DNA of 64,000 nucleotides from Pontivivens nitratireducens. GTDB taxonomy: Bacteria > Pseudomonadota > Alphaproteobacteria > Rhodobacterales > Rhodobacteraceae. Position 1 is the first letter of the stretch. Every line of letters starts with the position of its first letter. Of this stretch, positions 8,548 through 18,346 are shown one piece after another. The stretch is from the NCBI RefSeq assembly GCF_014235845.1, contig NZ_JACJUQ010000006.1, positions 163,872 to 227,871 of the forward strand, given 5' to 3'. Under the pieces are notes generated by a model. The model made no database searches and was not told where the DNA came from. It saw only the letters and a program-made list of their open reading frames with translations. Both the position numbers and the translations under genes were made by a program.

Positions 8548-8607
8548 CAGGAAAGCTGAAAGCACAAGGGCACGGATCGGTGGTTTGCCCTTCGCATCGG
8601 AGATGTC

Positions 8608-10080
8608 ATGCGATTTGTTCTGCGCAGTCTGGTCGCGCTGGTGTTGCTGTGCCTGACCCTGGGTCTGGTCGGCATTGGAATCGTGCAGATCGTTCAGTCG
8701 CGCAGTGCCGATGAAGCAGGTGGTCGCCCGCGTGGTGCGTCGGGGCGCGAGAGGACGTTCGCGGTGTCCCTGGCGGAGATAACGCGGCAAACCGCCCATC
8801 CCGTGATTTCCAGCTATGGTGAGGTCGAGGGCGCCCGCGTTCTGGAACTTCGCGCCGCTACAGGCGGTGTGCTGACCGATCTGGCGGCGGATTTTCGCAA
8901 CGGGGCCGCCGTGGCCCAGGGCGATCTGTTGTTCGAGATAGACCCCGCCGATGCTACCGCCGCGCGAAACCGGGCCGCCGCCGCCGTGCAGGAGGCCTCG
9001 GCCGCGCTGTCGCAGGCCATCGCGGCCCGCGAACTGGCCGATGATGAACTGGCCGCCGCCGTTTCGCAGCGCACTTTGCGAGCGGCGGCACTGGAACGTC
9101 AGCGTGGTTTGGAGCAGCGCGGGGTCGGAACCTCGATCACGACGGAAACGGCGGAGCTGGCGCTGAGCCAGGCCGAGCAGACCGTCCTGACCCGCAGGCA
9201 GGCGATGCTGTCGCAGGACGCCGCGATTGATCGGGCCGAAATCGAATTGACACGCGCCCGCATTGATCTGGAGGAGGCCGAGCGCACTCTGGCCGACACA
9301 CGTTATCTGGCCCCCTTCGATGGGCTGCTGACGAATGTGACGGCGGTTCCGGGCCGCCGCGTCTCACAAAACGAGCAGTTGGCCGTCCTGATCGACCCGA
9401 CCGTGCTGGAGGTGGCGTTTCAGGTCACGACCGCGCAGTTTGCCCGCTTGCTCGACGCGGAGGGGGCGCTGACACAGGCCGCAGTCACGGTTTCCCTCGA
9501 TCTGGACGGGGTGCCGTTCGCGGTGCCGGGGCGCATCGTGCGCTCGGGCGCGGAGGTCGCGGCCGGTCAGACCGGACGACAGCTCTACGCCGCGCTGGAC
9601 CTTGAGGGGGGCGCGGTCCTGCGACCCGGAGATTTCGTCGCCATCGCCATTTCCGAGCCTGCGCTGACCGACGTATCGACAGTGCCCGCAGCGGCGTTGA
9701 CCAGCACGAACGAGCTGTTGATCGCGGGGACCGACGACCGGTTGCAGGCGTTCGCGGTGGAGGTGCTGCGCCGGCAGGGCGATGAGGTCATTATTGCGGA
9801 TGCGCCTGTGGGCGCGCGATACGTGGTGGAGGTCCGCCCCCAACTGGGCCCCGGTGTCGCGATCACGCCCATCGTTTCGCAGGCCGAGGAGGAGCAATCC
9901 GCCGTCGAATTGCCGCGAACCATATCTCTCGACCCCGAACGCCGGGCGCGGCTGCGGGCATTTGTCGAGGGCAACACCGCGATGCCCGCGGATGTTCGGG
10001 CCCGAACCCTGTCCGCGCTGGAGGCTGAAGAAGTGCCCCGCGCCACGGTCGAACGGCTGGAACAGCGTATGGGGGGCTAG
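8608..10080 (+). CDS. RND efflux periplasmic adaptor subunit (HlyD/AcrA type)
   Basis: The membrane-fusion component of a tripartite efflux pump, 490 residues. An N-terminal membrane anchor spans about residues 7-30. The first half of the lipoyl domain (ARVLELRAATGGVLTDL) precedes a long alpha-helical hairpin (about 115-230, Ala/Glu/Arg-rich coiled coil), then the returning lipoyl strand TRYLAPFDGLLTNVTAVPGRRV and a beta-barrel. The C-terminal extension past residue 430 is longer than in AcrA. CGGAGAT precedes the ATG. The RND pump gene begins three bases after its stop, so the pair is one operon. No outer-membrane channel gene is adjacent. Confidence 0.92.
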   Translation: MRFVLRSLVALVLLCLTLGLVGIGIVQIVQSRSADEAGGRPRGASGRERTFAVSLAEITRQTAHPVISSYGEVEGARVLELRAATGGVLTDLAADFRNGAAVAQGDLLFEIDPADATAARNRAAAAVQEASAALSQAIAARELADDELAAAVSQRTLRAAALERQRGLEQRGVGTSITTETAELALSQAEQTVLTRRQAMLSQDAAIDRAEIELTRARIDLEEAERTLADTRYLAPFDGLLTNVTAVPGRRVSQNEQLAVLIDPTVLEVAFQVTTAQFARLLDAEGALTQAAVTVSLDLDGVPFAVPGRIVRSGAEVAAGQTGRQLYAALDLEGGAVLRPGDFVAIAISEPALTDVSTVPAAALTSTNELLIAGTDDRLQAFAVEVLRRQGDEVIIADAPVGARYVVEVRPQLGPGVAITPIVSQAEEEQSAVELPRTISLDPERRARLRAFVEGNTAMPADVRARTLSALEAEEVPRATVERLEQRMGG

Positions 10081-10083
10081 ATC

Positions 10084-13000
10084 ATGCTGTCATATTTCGT
10101 CAGGCATCGGACCGCCGCGAACCTGATCCTCGTGATGATGGTGGCATTGGGGCTGGCCGCGCTGACCCAGATCAGGGCGCAGTTTTTTCCCGACGTGATC
10201 GTGGACAGCGTGTCCGTCTCCGTCCGCTGGGACGGGGCAGGGCCGGAGGACGTTGACAATGCGGTCGTGGCCCCCCTGGAACCGGTTTTGCTGGCGGTGG
10301 AGGGGGTCATCAGCACCCGTGCGACGGCGCGCGAAGGTTCCGCCACCTTGCGGATGGAGTTCGAGCCGAACTGGGACATGGCGCGCGCGGCGGCGGATGT
10401 GGAAACGGCCGTGAACTCCGTCTCGACCCTGCCGACGGATGCGGACGACCCGGTGATCCGGCGCGGTATCTGGCGCGACAGGGTGACGAATGTGGTGATC
10501 TCCGGCCCGGTGGGGGCCCAGCAACTGGGCCGCTACGCCGACGAATTCGTGGCCCGCCTGTTTCGTGAGGGGGTGACGCGCACCACGATCTCAGGTCTTG
10601 CTGCGCCCTCCGTCGTGGTGGAGGTGCCGGAGGCTGCGCTGATCCGCAACGACCTGACCCTGTCAGCCATCGCGCAGGCCATCGCCGACAGCGCGGAAAC
10701 CGATCCAGCGGGGGAGGTGGCAGGCGGCACCGCCCGTGTTCGCACCGGGGTCGAACGCCGCTCGGTTGAGGAAATCTCACAGATCGCCGTGCGCACGCAG
10801 GCCGATGGAACCGCGCTGCTGGTGCGCGATGTCGCCCGGGTCGCGGACGAAGGCGTCAGCCGCGATCAGGCTTACTTCGTCGGCACCGATCCGGCCATCG
10901 CCGTGCGCGTGGATCGGTCCAATCAGGGCGACGCGATCGAGATGCAGGCCACGGTGGACCGCGTCGCGCGCGAGATGGAGCAGACACTGCCCGAGGGCGT
11001 TGCGATCACCCTGACCAACACGCGGGCCGAACAGGTTTCGGACCGGATCGACATCCTGCTGGACAATGGCCTGATGGGTCTGGCGCTGGTCGTGGTCCTG
11101 TTGTTCCTGTTCCTGTCGGCGCGCACGGCATTCTGGGTGGCGGCAGGCATTCCCGTCGCGATGCTGGCCACCGTGGCGATGATGTTCGTCTTTGGCATCA
11201 CCATCAACATGATTTCGCTGTTCGCGCTGATCATCTGTCTGGGCATCGTGGTGGATGACGCCATCGTCGTGGGGGAACACGCGGATTTCAGGCATCGCCA
11301 TCTGGGAGAGTCGCCCCAGAACGCCGCGATCAACGCGGCCCGGCGGATGAGCTTGCCCGTGCTGTCCTCGACCATCACCACGATCATCGCGTTTTCCGCC
11401 CTGGTCGTGATCGGCGGACGGTTCGGTTCGTTGATCGCGGACATACCTTTCACGGTGTCGGTCGTGCTGCTGGCCAGCCTGATCGAGTGCTTTCTGATTC
11501 TGCCCGCGCATATGCGACACGCCCTGTCCGCGCAGAGCAAGGTCCGCTGGTATGACGCGCCCTCGTACTGGTTCAATATCGGATTCAACAAGGTGAACCG
11601 CACCCTGTTTCGTCCGTTGATGCGACTGGTCGTCATCCTGCGCTATCCGGTTCTGGCGGGCACCTTCGCGGTGCTGGCATATATGCTGTCGCTGTTTTTC
11701 TCGGGTGAGGTGGTCTGGCGCTTTTTCAATTCGCCCGAACAGGCCGAGCTGACGGGAAACATCGCGATGGTCAACGGCGCCACCCGCGCGCAAACGCAGG
11801 CGATGGTGGTTGAGCTGGACCGTGCCGTCACGGAGGTGGGGCAGCGGTTCGAGGCGGAATACGGGCGCGATCCGATCCTCTTCGCCATGACGCAGATCGG
11901 CGGCAATACCGGGCGGGCCATCAGCGGCAGCGATCAGAAGGATCCCGATCAACTCGGCTCCATTTCCATCGAGATTCTGGATTCCGACAATCGCCCCTAT
12001 TCCGCCGCCACTTTGCAGCAAGCGATCGAGGATGAGATCGTGCGGCATCCCAGGCTGGAAACCCTCAGCTTTCGCCGCTGGGGCTCCGGCCCCGGAGGGG
12101 ATGGCCTGTCGGTGGAGCTGTTCGGCGCGGATGCGCAGACGCTCAAGTCCGCGTCCGAGGCGTTTCAGGCGGCATTGATCCCGTACGAGGTGATTTCAGC
12201 GGTCGAGGACGATCTGCCCTATGACAAGACCGAACTGATCCTGGACCTGACCCCGCGCGGCGCCGCGCTGGGGCTGACGACGGACAGCATCGGCAGTGAA
12301 CTGCGCCAGCGGCTCGGCGGGATCGAGGCGCTGACCTTCCCCGCTGGGGTGCGTTCGGGCAGCGTGACCGTGCGGATGCCCGAGGCGGAATTGACGGCGG
12401 ATTTCATTCAGGATGCCCGCGTCAGAACGCCGGGTGGCAACTGGGTGCCCCTGTCCGAGGTCGTCTCGGTCCAGACCCGGCTGGGATTTTCCACCGTGTT
12501 GCGCGAAAACGGCCAGCGCGTCATCACCGTGACCGGCCAGATGTCCGAGGACGATCCCGCCCGCGCGGCCGAGGTCATAGATATGCTGCGAAACGAGGTT
12601 CTGCCCCGCATCGCGGGCGAATACGGGGTCGAGTTCCTGATGACCGGTCTGGCCGAGCAGGAGCGTGATTTCCTCAACGAGGCGCTGGTCGGCTTTGTGC
12701 TGTGCCTGCTGGGCATCTATCTGACGCTGTGCTGGGTCTTCTCCAGCTGGGTGCGGCCTTTCGTGGTGATGGCGATCATACCGTTCGGGCTGATCGGGAC
12801 AATCTGGGGGCATTACCTGTGGGACGTCCCGATGAGCCTGTTCACCGTGGTCGGTCTGCTGGGCATGACCGGCATCATCATCAACGACTCGATCGTTCTG
12901 ATCACCACGATCGACGAATATTCGAGGACCCGTGGCACGATACCCGCCCTGGTCGATGCGGTGTCCGACAGATTGCGGCCGGTGATGCTGACCACGCTGA

Positions 13001-13428
13001 CCACGGTTCTGGGCCTGGCGCCCCTGCTCTATGAGAGCAGCTTGCAGGCGCAATTCCTCAAACCCACCGTGATTACCCTGTGCTACGGCTTGGGTGCGGG
13101 AATGTTCCTGGTGCTGCTGGTGGTGCCTGCGATCATCGCGATCCAGATGGATGTGGGGCGAATATCGCGCAGCCTGCGGCGTGCGCTGTTCGGGCGTAAC
13201 CTGCCGCGTGGGGCGCGCATGACAATCATGGGCGCTACCGGGATCAGCCTTGCATTGACAGCCGGGGCGATTGCGCTGGCGGCGCGGCCCGGTCTGTGGC
13301 CAGCGGTGGGTGCCGCCGATGTGCCGCTGTTCGTATTGCTGACCGGTGCGCTGATCGCGGTGGCGGTGGTTGCGGCGGTTCTGGTGCCGCTGTTGATCCC
13401 ACGGCCCGGCGCAGTCGCGGCGAAGTGA
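10084..13428 (+). CDS. RND efflux transporter permease
   Basis: A proton-driven inner-membrane pump of 1114 residues (AcrB relatives are usually 1020-1060). TM1 is at about 12-30 and is followed by FFPDVIVDSVSVSVRWDGAGPEDV, typical of the porter domain. TM4 carries the proton-relay pair Asp391-Asp392 in IVVDDAIVVGEH, and the second half repeats the fold with GLLGMTGIIINDSIVL. After the normal last helix there is an extra tail of about 70 residues with two more hydrophobic segments (about 1050-1070 and 1080-1105), an unusual addition. Substrates are unknown. Its stop abuts the stop of the convergent DsbD-like gene with no spacer. Confidence 0.93.
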   Translation: MLSYFVRHRTAANLILVMMVALGLAALTQIRAQFFPDVIVDSVSVSVRWDGAGPEDVDNAVVAPLEPVLLAVEGVISTRATAREGSATLRMEFEPNWDMARAAADVETAVNSVSTLPTDADDPVIRRGIWRDRVTNVVISGPVGAQQLGRYADEFVARLFREGVTRTTISGLAAPSVVVEVPEAALIRNDLTLSAIAQAIADSAETDPAGEVAGGTARVRTGVERRSVEEISQIAVRTQADGTALLVRDVARVADEGVSRDQAYFVGTDPAIAVRVDRSNQGDAIEMQATVDRVAREMEQTLPEGVAITLTNTRAEQVSDRIDILLDNGLMGLALVVVLLFLFLSARTAFWVAAGIPVAMLATVAMMFVFGITINMISLFALIICLGIVVDDAIVVGEHADFRHRHLGESPQNAAINAARRMSLPVLSSTITTIIAFSALVVIGGRFGSLIADIPFTVSVVLLASLIECFLILPAHMRHALSAQSKVRWYDAPSYWFNIGFNKVNRTLFRPLMRLVVILRYPVLAGTFAVLAYMLSLFFSGEVVWRFFNSPEQAELTGNIAMVNGATRAQTQAMVVELDRAVTEVGQRFEAEYGRDPILFAMTQIGGNTGRAISGSDQKDPDQLGSISIEILDSDNRPYSAATLQQAIEDEIVRHPRLETLSFRRWGSGPGGDGLSVELFGADAQTLKSASEAFQAALIPYEVISAVEDDLPYDKTELILDLTPRGAALGLTTDSIGSELRQRLGGIEALTFPAGVRSGSVTVRMPEAELTADFIQDARVRTPGGNWVPLSEVVSVQTRLGFSTVLRENGQRVITVTGQMSEDDPARAAEVIDMLRNEVLPRIAGEYGVEFLMTGLAEQERDFLNEALVGFVLCLLGIYLTLCWVFSSWVRPFVVMAIIPFGLIGTIWGHYLWDVPMSLFTVVGLLGMTGIIINDSIVLITTIDEYSRTRGTIPALVDAVSDRLRPVMLTTLTTVLGLAPLLYESSLQAQFLKPTVITLCYGLGAGMFLVLLVVPAIIAIQMDVGRISRSLRRALFGRNLPRGARMTIMGATGISLALTAGAIALAARPGLWPAVGAADVPLFVLLTGALIAVAVVAAVLVPLLIPRPGAVAAK

Positions 13429-14214
13429 TCAGCAGCCGGTCAATTCCACCGCGCTGCGCCCGGAGGAAACCAGAGTGATGCGCATGTCCTCACGCGACAT
13501 GGCGAAGGCCCCGTCCCCGAACCATTCCATCGGTGCACTGAACAGCAACCCGTCGCCCTGTTCCACCGCATCGGGTGTGCCGATCCACAGGTTGGGGTCG
13601 GCGGTTTCGAACACGGCCACAAGATCGCGTTCCAACGGGTGATCCGCCCGTATGGTCGCGTCCAGCCGCCAGGCATCGGCAGCGGGGACCACCGCGCAAT
13701 CGGCCACCAGCCCGGATGCCTGGCGGGTCGTGTCGCGGCGCGCGCGGGCCAGTTCCTCCGCATTGTGGACCTGACCGGCGGGCAAAAGCGCGCTCGCCTC
13801 GGCATGGGCCGGAATGCAGATGTCCGAACACAGCCCGTAGTCCAGCGACAGTCGCAAGCGGGCATCGGCCTGTGGATCGGACATGTCGAACAGGATCGGA
13901 AAGACGACACTGTCGTGATAGCCGAGCGAGCGCAGGCCGTAAGTGTCGAACACCTCGGGCACGGGCCATTCGACCGTCGCGGAGGTCACGTTGCTGGATC
14001 CCGACCAGTCGAAGACGGGGGGCAGGCCGCCCTCACCCGGTTGACGCCAATAGGTTTTCCACCCCTGCGCCATGGTGATCTGCACCCCTGCCAGATACTG
14101 CCCCGACGCCGTCATGTGACCCGGCAGAATGGTGACGTCGCTATAGGCGTTCACATTCTGCGCCTGCACGGCCGGGGCTGAGAGGAGGAGGAGGGCAATC
14201 GCGACTTTGTGCAT
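13429..14214 (-). CDS. DsbD N-terminal-like periplasmic thiol domain protein
   Basis: A 261-residue exported protein related to the periplasmic alpha-domain of DsbD/ScsB. The signal peptide is MHKVAIALLLLSAPAVQAQ; I place the start at 14214 because the longer frame adds 14 residues before it. Core features are QGWKTYWRQPGEGGLPPVFDW and the redox segment YGLCSDICIPAHAE, whose two cysteines match the DsbD alpha-domain pair. There is no membrane domain and no thioredoxin domain in the protein, so it must receive electrons from a separate partner or act in another role. It is divergent from yqgE and convergent with the RND pump gene. Confidence 0.82.
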   Translation of the reverse strand: MHKVAIALLLLSAPAVQAQNVNAYSDVTILPGHMTASGQYLAGVQITMAQGWKTYWRQPGEGGLPPVFDWSGSSNVTSATVEWPVPEVFDTYGLRSLGYHDSVVFPILFDMSDPQADARLRLSLDYGLCSDICIPAHAEASALLPAGQVHNAEELARARRDTTRQASGLVADCAVVPAADAWRLDATIRADHPLERDLVAVFETADPNLWIGTPDAVEQGDGLLFSAPMEWFGDGAFAMSREDMRITLVSSGRSAVELTGC

Positions 14215-14340
14215 GTATAGGGTCCGATAGGCAAAGGGCGGTATGTCCAAAAACAATACTCATCCGGGACGGAATGGAAAATCACTTCGGCGGCACTCGG
14301 CTGTCTTGACGTTATGTCATCCGGGGACAGATTGAATGGC

Positions 14341-14919
14341 ATGAATGACACAGATAAAGCATCTCCATTTTTCGATGGAACCCTGCTGGTTGCCTCTCCG
14401 GGCATGGTGGATCCGCGTTTCGCGGGCGCAGTGATTTTCCTGTGTACCCATTCGGATCGCGGCGCGATGGGGCTGGTCATCAACAAGCCCGCCGCCGGTG
14501 TCGCGTTCGAGGATCTGGCCGAGCAGATGGACGTGGAACCCGCGCCGAGCGTGCCCGAGATTCCGGTAATGATCGGCGGCCCGGTTGAGCGGAGCCGCGG
14601 ATTCGTGCTGCATTCGCCTGATTACGCATTGGATTGCAACACGTTGAACGTGAACGACTGGTGTTCGATGACGGGTCATTTCGCGGTGCTGCGCGAATTG
14701 ATGGGGGGCGCGGGGCCTGAACAGGCCGTCCTCGCGCTGGGATATTCCAACTGGGGGCCCGGACAGTTGGAAAGCGAGCTGCGCGACAGCTCATGGTTGA
14801 TGGTGGACGCCTCACCCAAGCTGGTGTTCGAGACTGCGCCCGATGATGTCTGGGAGAAGTGCCTCAACACCATCGGCATTGATCCCGCCATGCTGCATTC
14901 GGTTGCAGGCCGCGCCTGA
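14341..14919 (+). CDS. YqgE/AlgH family protein (UPF0301)
   Basis: A conserved bacterial protein of unknown biochemical function, 192 residues from the ATG at 14341 (GGGGACAG lies ten bases upstream; an in-frame ATG at 14314 is the alternative). Typical segments are FDGTLLVASPGMVDPRFAGAV near the start, HSDRGAMGLVINKPA, a GGPVERSRGFVLHS turn and the late ALGYSNWGPGQLESELRD. In other species homologues are linked to alginate regulation or Holliday-junction resolvase operons; neither context is present here. Confidence 0.88.
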   Translation: MNDTDKASPFFDGTLLVASPGMVDPRFAGAVIFLCTHSDRGAMGLVINKPAAGVAFEDLAEQMDVEPAPSVPEIPVMIGGPVERSRGFVLHSPDYALDCNTLNVNDWCSMTGHFAVLRELMGGAGPEQAVLALGYSNWGPGQLESELRDSSWLMVDASPKLVFETAPDDVWEKCLNTIGIDPAMLHSVAGRA

Positions 14920-14938
14920 CGCACCCGCCTGACGCAGC

Positions 14939-15514
14939 CTAACCCCTGCCGCGACGATCCTGTCGCAGGCAGGCGTAGACGACATGCGTGCGCCATTTTC
15001 CCGCGATCTGAAGAAAGCTCTGCGCCACACCCTCATACCGAAAACCCGCCTTTTCCAGAACCCGGCGCGAGGCCGCGTTCTCCGGCAGGGTGGCCGCCTG
15101 AACACGGCTGAGGTCCAGTGGGCCGAAGGCATGTGCCACGACCGCTTGCAGCGCCTCGGACATATAGCCGTGGCCGGTGAATTGCTGACCCATCCAGTAT
15201 CCTACAGTGGCGTATTGCGCCGGTCCGCGCTGGATATTGTCCAGCGTGATCGCGCCGAGCAGGACGTTGTCCGCAGCCCGGAAGACGAACAGCGGAACGG
15301 CCCGCTCCGCCTTGATCGCCCGCGCGGCCCAGTGCGTGCGGGTTCGGAACGCGCTCAGGCTGAGGTGATCGTGGGCGCGCAACGGCTCCCACGGATACAG
15401 GTAATCGTAGCCATCGCGGCGCAACGTTGCCCAGTCGATGTGATCGCTCAAGCGTGGAGGCCGCAGATACAGCCGCTCGGTTTTCAGCAACAATTCCGTG
15501 CGACGCCGGAACAT
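14939..15514 (-). CDS. GNAT N-acetyltransferase, RimJ/RimL-like
   Basis: A 191-residue acetyltransferase with the GNAT fold. The N-terminus LLLKTERLYLRPPRLSDHIDW is typical of the RimJ/RimL branch that acetylates protein N-termini. The middle GAITLDNIQRG leads to YWMGQQFTGHGYMSEALQAVVAHAF, a version of the acetyl-CoA loop, and NAASRRVLEKAGFRYEG is the conserved C-terminal helix. It starts four bases after the M16 peptidase stop and is the last gene of the thrC-M16-GNAT operon. Confidence 0.88.
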   Translation of the reverse strand: MFRRRTELLLKTERLYLRPPRLSDHIDWATLRRDGYDYLYPWEPLRAHDHLSLSAFRTRTHWAARAIKAERAVPLFVFRAADNVLLGAITLDNIQRGPAQYATVGYWMGQQFTGHGYMSEALQAVVAHAFGPLDLSRVQAATLPENAASRRVLEKAGFRYEGVAQSFLQIAGKWRTHVVYACLRQDRRGRG

Positions 15515-15518
15515 CGTG

Positions 15519-16781
15519 TCAGGCGACCAGACGTGCCGTCAGATCGCCAAGCGCGGGCGTCCTGTCCACGGGCCCGTACAGTGCCATCGCCGTCTGGCCC
15601 GACACGACCAGACGCGCAGCATGCGCCATCACGCTTTGCGCGGTTACCGCCTCGATCCGGGCGATGCTTTCGTCCAGCGACGGCACCCGGTCCCAGATCG
15701 CCAGCATACGCGCCATGCGTTCGGCCCGGGACGAGGGACTTTCCAGGCCCATCAACAACCCCGCCTTCATCTGCGCCTTGGCGCGGGCGATCTCGACCTC
15801 GCTCATGTCTTCGGTGCTGCGGCGGAATTCATCGATGGTCAGTTCGGCCAGCCCCTCGATCTCCTGACTGCTGGTGCCGGCATAGATCGTCAGCATTCCC
15901 GTATCGGCATAGGAGCCGGGCTGCGCGAAGATCGAGTAGCACAGGCCGCGTTTCTCCCGCGCCTCCTGAAACAGACGAGAGGACATGCCGCCGCCCAGCG
16001 TCATCGCATAGACCTGGCTGTCATAGATATCCTCGGCCCGGTAGCCGGAGCTTTCCAGCGCGAAGGTGAAGTGCGCCTGCTCCAGATCCTTGACCTTGCG
16101 CATCTCGCCCCCCTTGAACGCGGCGGGTGCCTCGGCGGGTTTCGGACGGCGGGTCAGATGGCCGAAGGCGTCCTCCGCCGCGCGCACGATGCGGTCGTGA
16201 TCCACGCCCCCGGCAGCGGAGACGATGAGGTTTTCCGGCCCGTATTGCTGTGCCACGAACCGTTCAAAATCCGCGCGGCCAAAGGCCTTCACCCGCTCGC
16301 TGGGGCCAAGGATGGTCCGCCCGAAGGCCTGTTCGGGATACGCTGTTTCCTGCAACCAGTCGAAAATCACGTCATCCGGCGTGTCGTGCGATTGCCCGAT
16401 CTCCTGCAGGATCACGCCGCGTTCCACCTCGATCTCCCTCGCGTCGAAGGCAGGGTTCAGCACGATGTCCGAGATCACGTCGAAGGCGAGGTCGCAATCC
16501 TCGGCCAGAACGCGGGCGTAATAGGCGGTCATCTCACGGCTGGTATAGGCGTTGATGTAACCGCCGACATCCTCGATCGCCTCGGCGATTTGCAGGGCGT
16601 TGCGCTTGGCCGTGCCCTTGAACGCCATGTGCTCCAGAAAATGCGCGATGCCGTTCTGATCGGCCGCCTCATGCCGACCGCCCGCCGTGACCCAGATGCC
16701 CAGGGTCGCGCTTTTCATGCTGGGCATGTGTTCCGTCACGACGCGAACCCCGTTGGGGAGCCGATGCAGTTGAACTGTCAT
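15519..16781 (-). CDS. M16 family zinc peptidase (processing-peptidase-like)
   Basis: A 420-residue pitrilysin-clan peptidase resembling the mitochondrial processing peptidase beta subunit. The inverted zinc motif HFLEH is at residues 47-51 (His47, Glu50, His51), with the downstream EVERGVILQEI segment expected to hold the third ligand. There is no signal peptide, so it is cytoplasmic. The start overlaps the thrC stop as ATGA and the GNAT gene follows at four bases. The thrC-M16-GNAT order recurs in Rhodobacterales as far as I recall. Confidence 0.92.
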   Translation of the reverse strand: MTVQLHRLPNGVRVVTEHMPSMKSATLGIWVTAGGRHEAADQNGIAHFLEHMAFKGTAKRNALQIAEAIEDVGGYINAYTSREMTAYYARVLAEDCDLAFDVISDIVLNPAFDAREIEVERGVILQEIGQSHDTPDDVIFDWLQETAYPEQAFGRTILGPSERVKAFGRADFERFVAQQYGPENLIVSAAGGVDHDRIVRAAEDAFGHLTRRPKPAEAPAAFKGGEMRKVKDLEQAHFTFALESSGYRAEDIYDSQVYAMTLGGGMSSRLFQEAREKRGLCYSIFAQPGSYADTGMLTIYAGTSSQEIEGLAELTIDEFRRSTEDMSEVEIARAKAQMKAGLLMGLESPSSRAERMARMLAIWDRVPSLDESIARIEAVTAQSVMAHAARLVVSGQTAMALYGPVDRTPALGDLTARLVA

Positions 16782-18160
16782 AGAGTGCCTTCGATATGCT
16801 TTTCGAGCGCGGAAAGCTCACCCGGCAGCCGGGTCAGGCGCTCTGGCCGTTCATACAGGTCCGCCATCCGGGGTGGCAAGTCCGGGCGAATGCCGCAGGC
16901 CTGTTCCACCGCATCGGGAAACTTGGCGGCGTGAGCGGTGGCCAGCGTGACCATAGGGGCGCTCCCGTGCGCTTCCCGCGCGACCTTTGTACCGACGGCA
17001 CAATGGGGACAGATGACGTGGCCGGTGGTTTCGGCCATCAGCCGGATTTCGGCGAGGGTTTCCTCCTCGCTCGCACGGCCACTGTCGAACTCGGCGCGCA
17101 GACGGTCCAGCGCGCCCTGGCTCAGCGTGAACTGGCCGTTCTCCTTCAACTCACCCATCAACTGGGCGATGGCACTGCCCTCACGGTCATACAGATCGAA
17201 CAGCAGCCGCTCGAAATTCGACGACACCTGAATGTCCATCGACGGGCTGATCGAGGGGGCGACGCCCTCCTTCTCATGCGCGCCCGATTGCAGAGTGCGG
17301 TGCAGGATGTCGTTCTGGTTCGTGGCAATCACCAGCCGGTCGATGGGCAGGCCCATCCGCTTGGCGACGTAGCCGGCGAAGATATCTCCGAAATTGCCGG
17401 TCGGCACGGTAAAGCTGACCTTGCGTGCCGGTGCGCCCAGCGACACGGCGGCGGTGAAGAAGTATACCGCCTGCGCCAGCACCCGCGCCCAGTTGATCGA
17501 GTTCACGCCCGCCAGACGCACGCGGTCGCGGAATTCCAGATCGTTGAACATGTCCTTGACCAGCGCCTGACAGGTGTCGAAATCCCCATCCACGGCCAGC
17601 GCGTGCACGTTGTCCTCGACCGGGGTGGTCATCTGGCGGCGCTGCACCTCACTGACCCGCCCGTGCGGATACAGGATGAACACGTCCACCGAACTCAGCC
17701 CGCGAAATGCCTCGATCGCGGCGGAGCCGGTATCGCCCGAGGTCGCGCCGACGATGGTCACGCGCTGCCCGGATCGTTTCAGCGACGTCTCGAACATCTG
17801 CCCGATCAACTGCATCGCCACGTCCTTGAACGCCAGGGTCGGGCCGTGATGCAGCTCCAGCAACCAGTCGTTCGGCCCGGTCTGCACCATGGGGCAGCGG
17901 GCGGCGTGATCGAACCCGGCATAGGCGCGCTGGATGATTTCACGAAACTCCGCGTCGGAGAACGTCTCATCCACGAAGGGTTTCATGACGCGGAACGCGA
18001 CTTCCTCATACGGCAATCCGGCCAGCGCGGCGATGTCATCCGCGCTCATCTGCGGCCATTCGGCCGGCACGTACAGTCCGCCATCACGGGCAAGTCCGGT
18101 CAGCATCGCTTCTTCGAAATTCAGCTCCGGTGCCTGTCCCCGTGTGGAAATATAGCGCAT
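16778..18160 (-). CDS. thrC: Threonine synthase
   Basis: Converts O-phosphohomoserine to threonine with PLP. The protein has 460 residues from the ATG at 18160; the same frame stays open upstream but would run through the divergent dehydrogenase gene, and MRYISTRGQAPELNFEEAML is the standard N-terminus. The PLP lysine is Lys112 in HHGPTLAFKDVAMQL. The phosphate-binding loop appears as VGATSGDTGSAAIEAF, and PTGNFGDIFAGYVAKRMGLP is also typical. First gene of the thrC-M16-GNAT operon. Confidence 0.96.
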   Translation of the reverse strand: MRYISTRGQAPELNFEEAMLTGLARDGGLYVPAEWPQMSADDIAALAGLPYEEVAFRVMKPFVDETFSDAEFREIIQRAYAGFDHAARCPMVQTGPNDWLLELHHGPTLAFKDVAMQLIGQMFETSLKRSGQRVTIVGATSGDTGSAAIEAFRGLSSVDVFILYPHGRVSEVQRRQMTTPVEDNVHALAVDGDFDTCQALVKDMFNDLEFRDRVRLAGVNSINWARVLAQAVYFFTAAVSLGAPARKVSFTVPTGNFGDIFAGYVAKRMGLPIDRLVIATNQNDILHRTLQSGAHEKEGVAPSISPSMDIQVSSNFERLLFDLYDREGSAIAQLMGELKENGQFTLSQGALDRLRAEFDSGRASEEETLAEIRLMAETTGHVICPHCAVGTKVAREAHGSAPMVTLATAHAAKFPDAVEQACGIRPDLPPRMADLYERPERLTRLPGELSALEKHIEGTL

Positions 18161-18346
18161 TGGATCGTTCCTCATCCTGACATTGCCCACAGGCTTATCG
18201 TTCCTGTCCCCTATGGAAAACAGCAAAAACACCGCTGAACGCCGTCTGTGCAGGTTCGCGCCACGGATTCGCCCGGTATCTGCGTGCAGGCGGGACGAAA
18301 TCCGATAATGGGTGACAGGGGCGCGCGCAGTTTCTATCCCTGACGT

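Noticed and set aside
15498..16934. Plus-strand frame across the M16 peptidase and thrC
   Set aside because: It is the antisense of two conserved genes and shows no motif.
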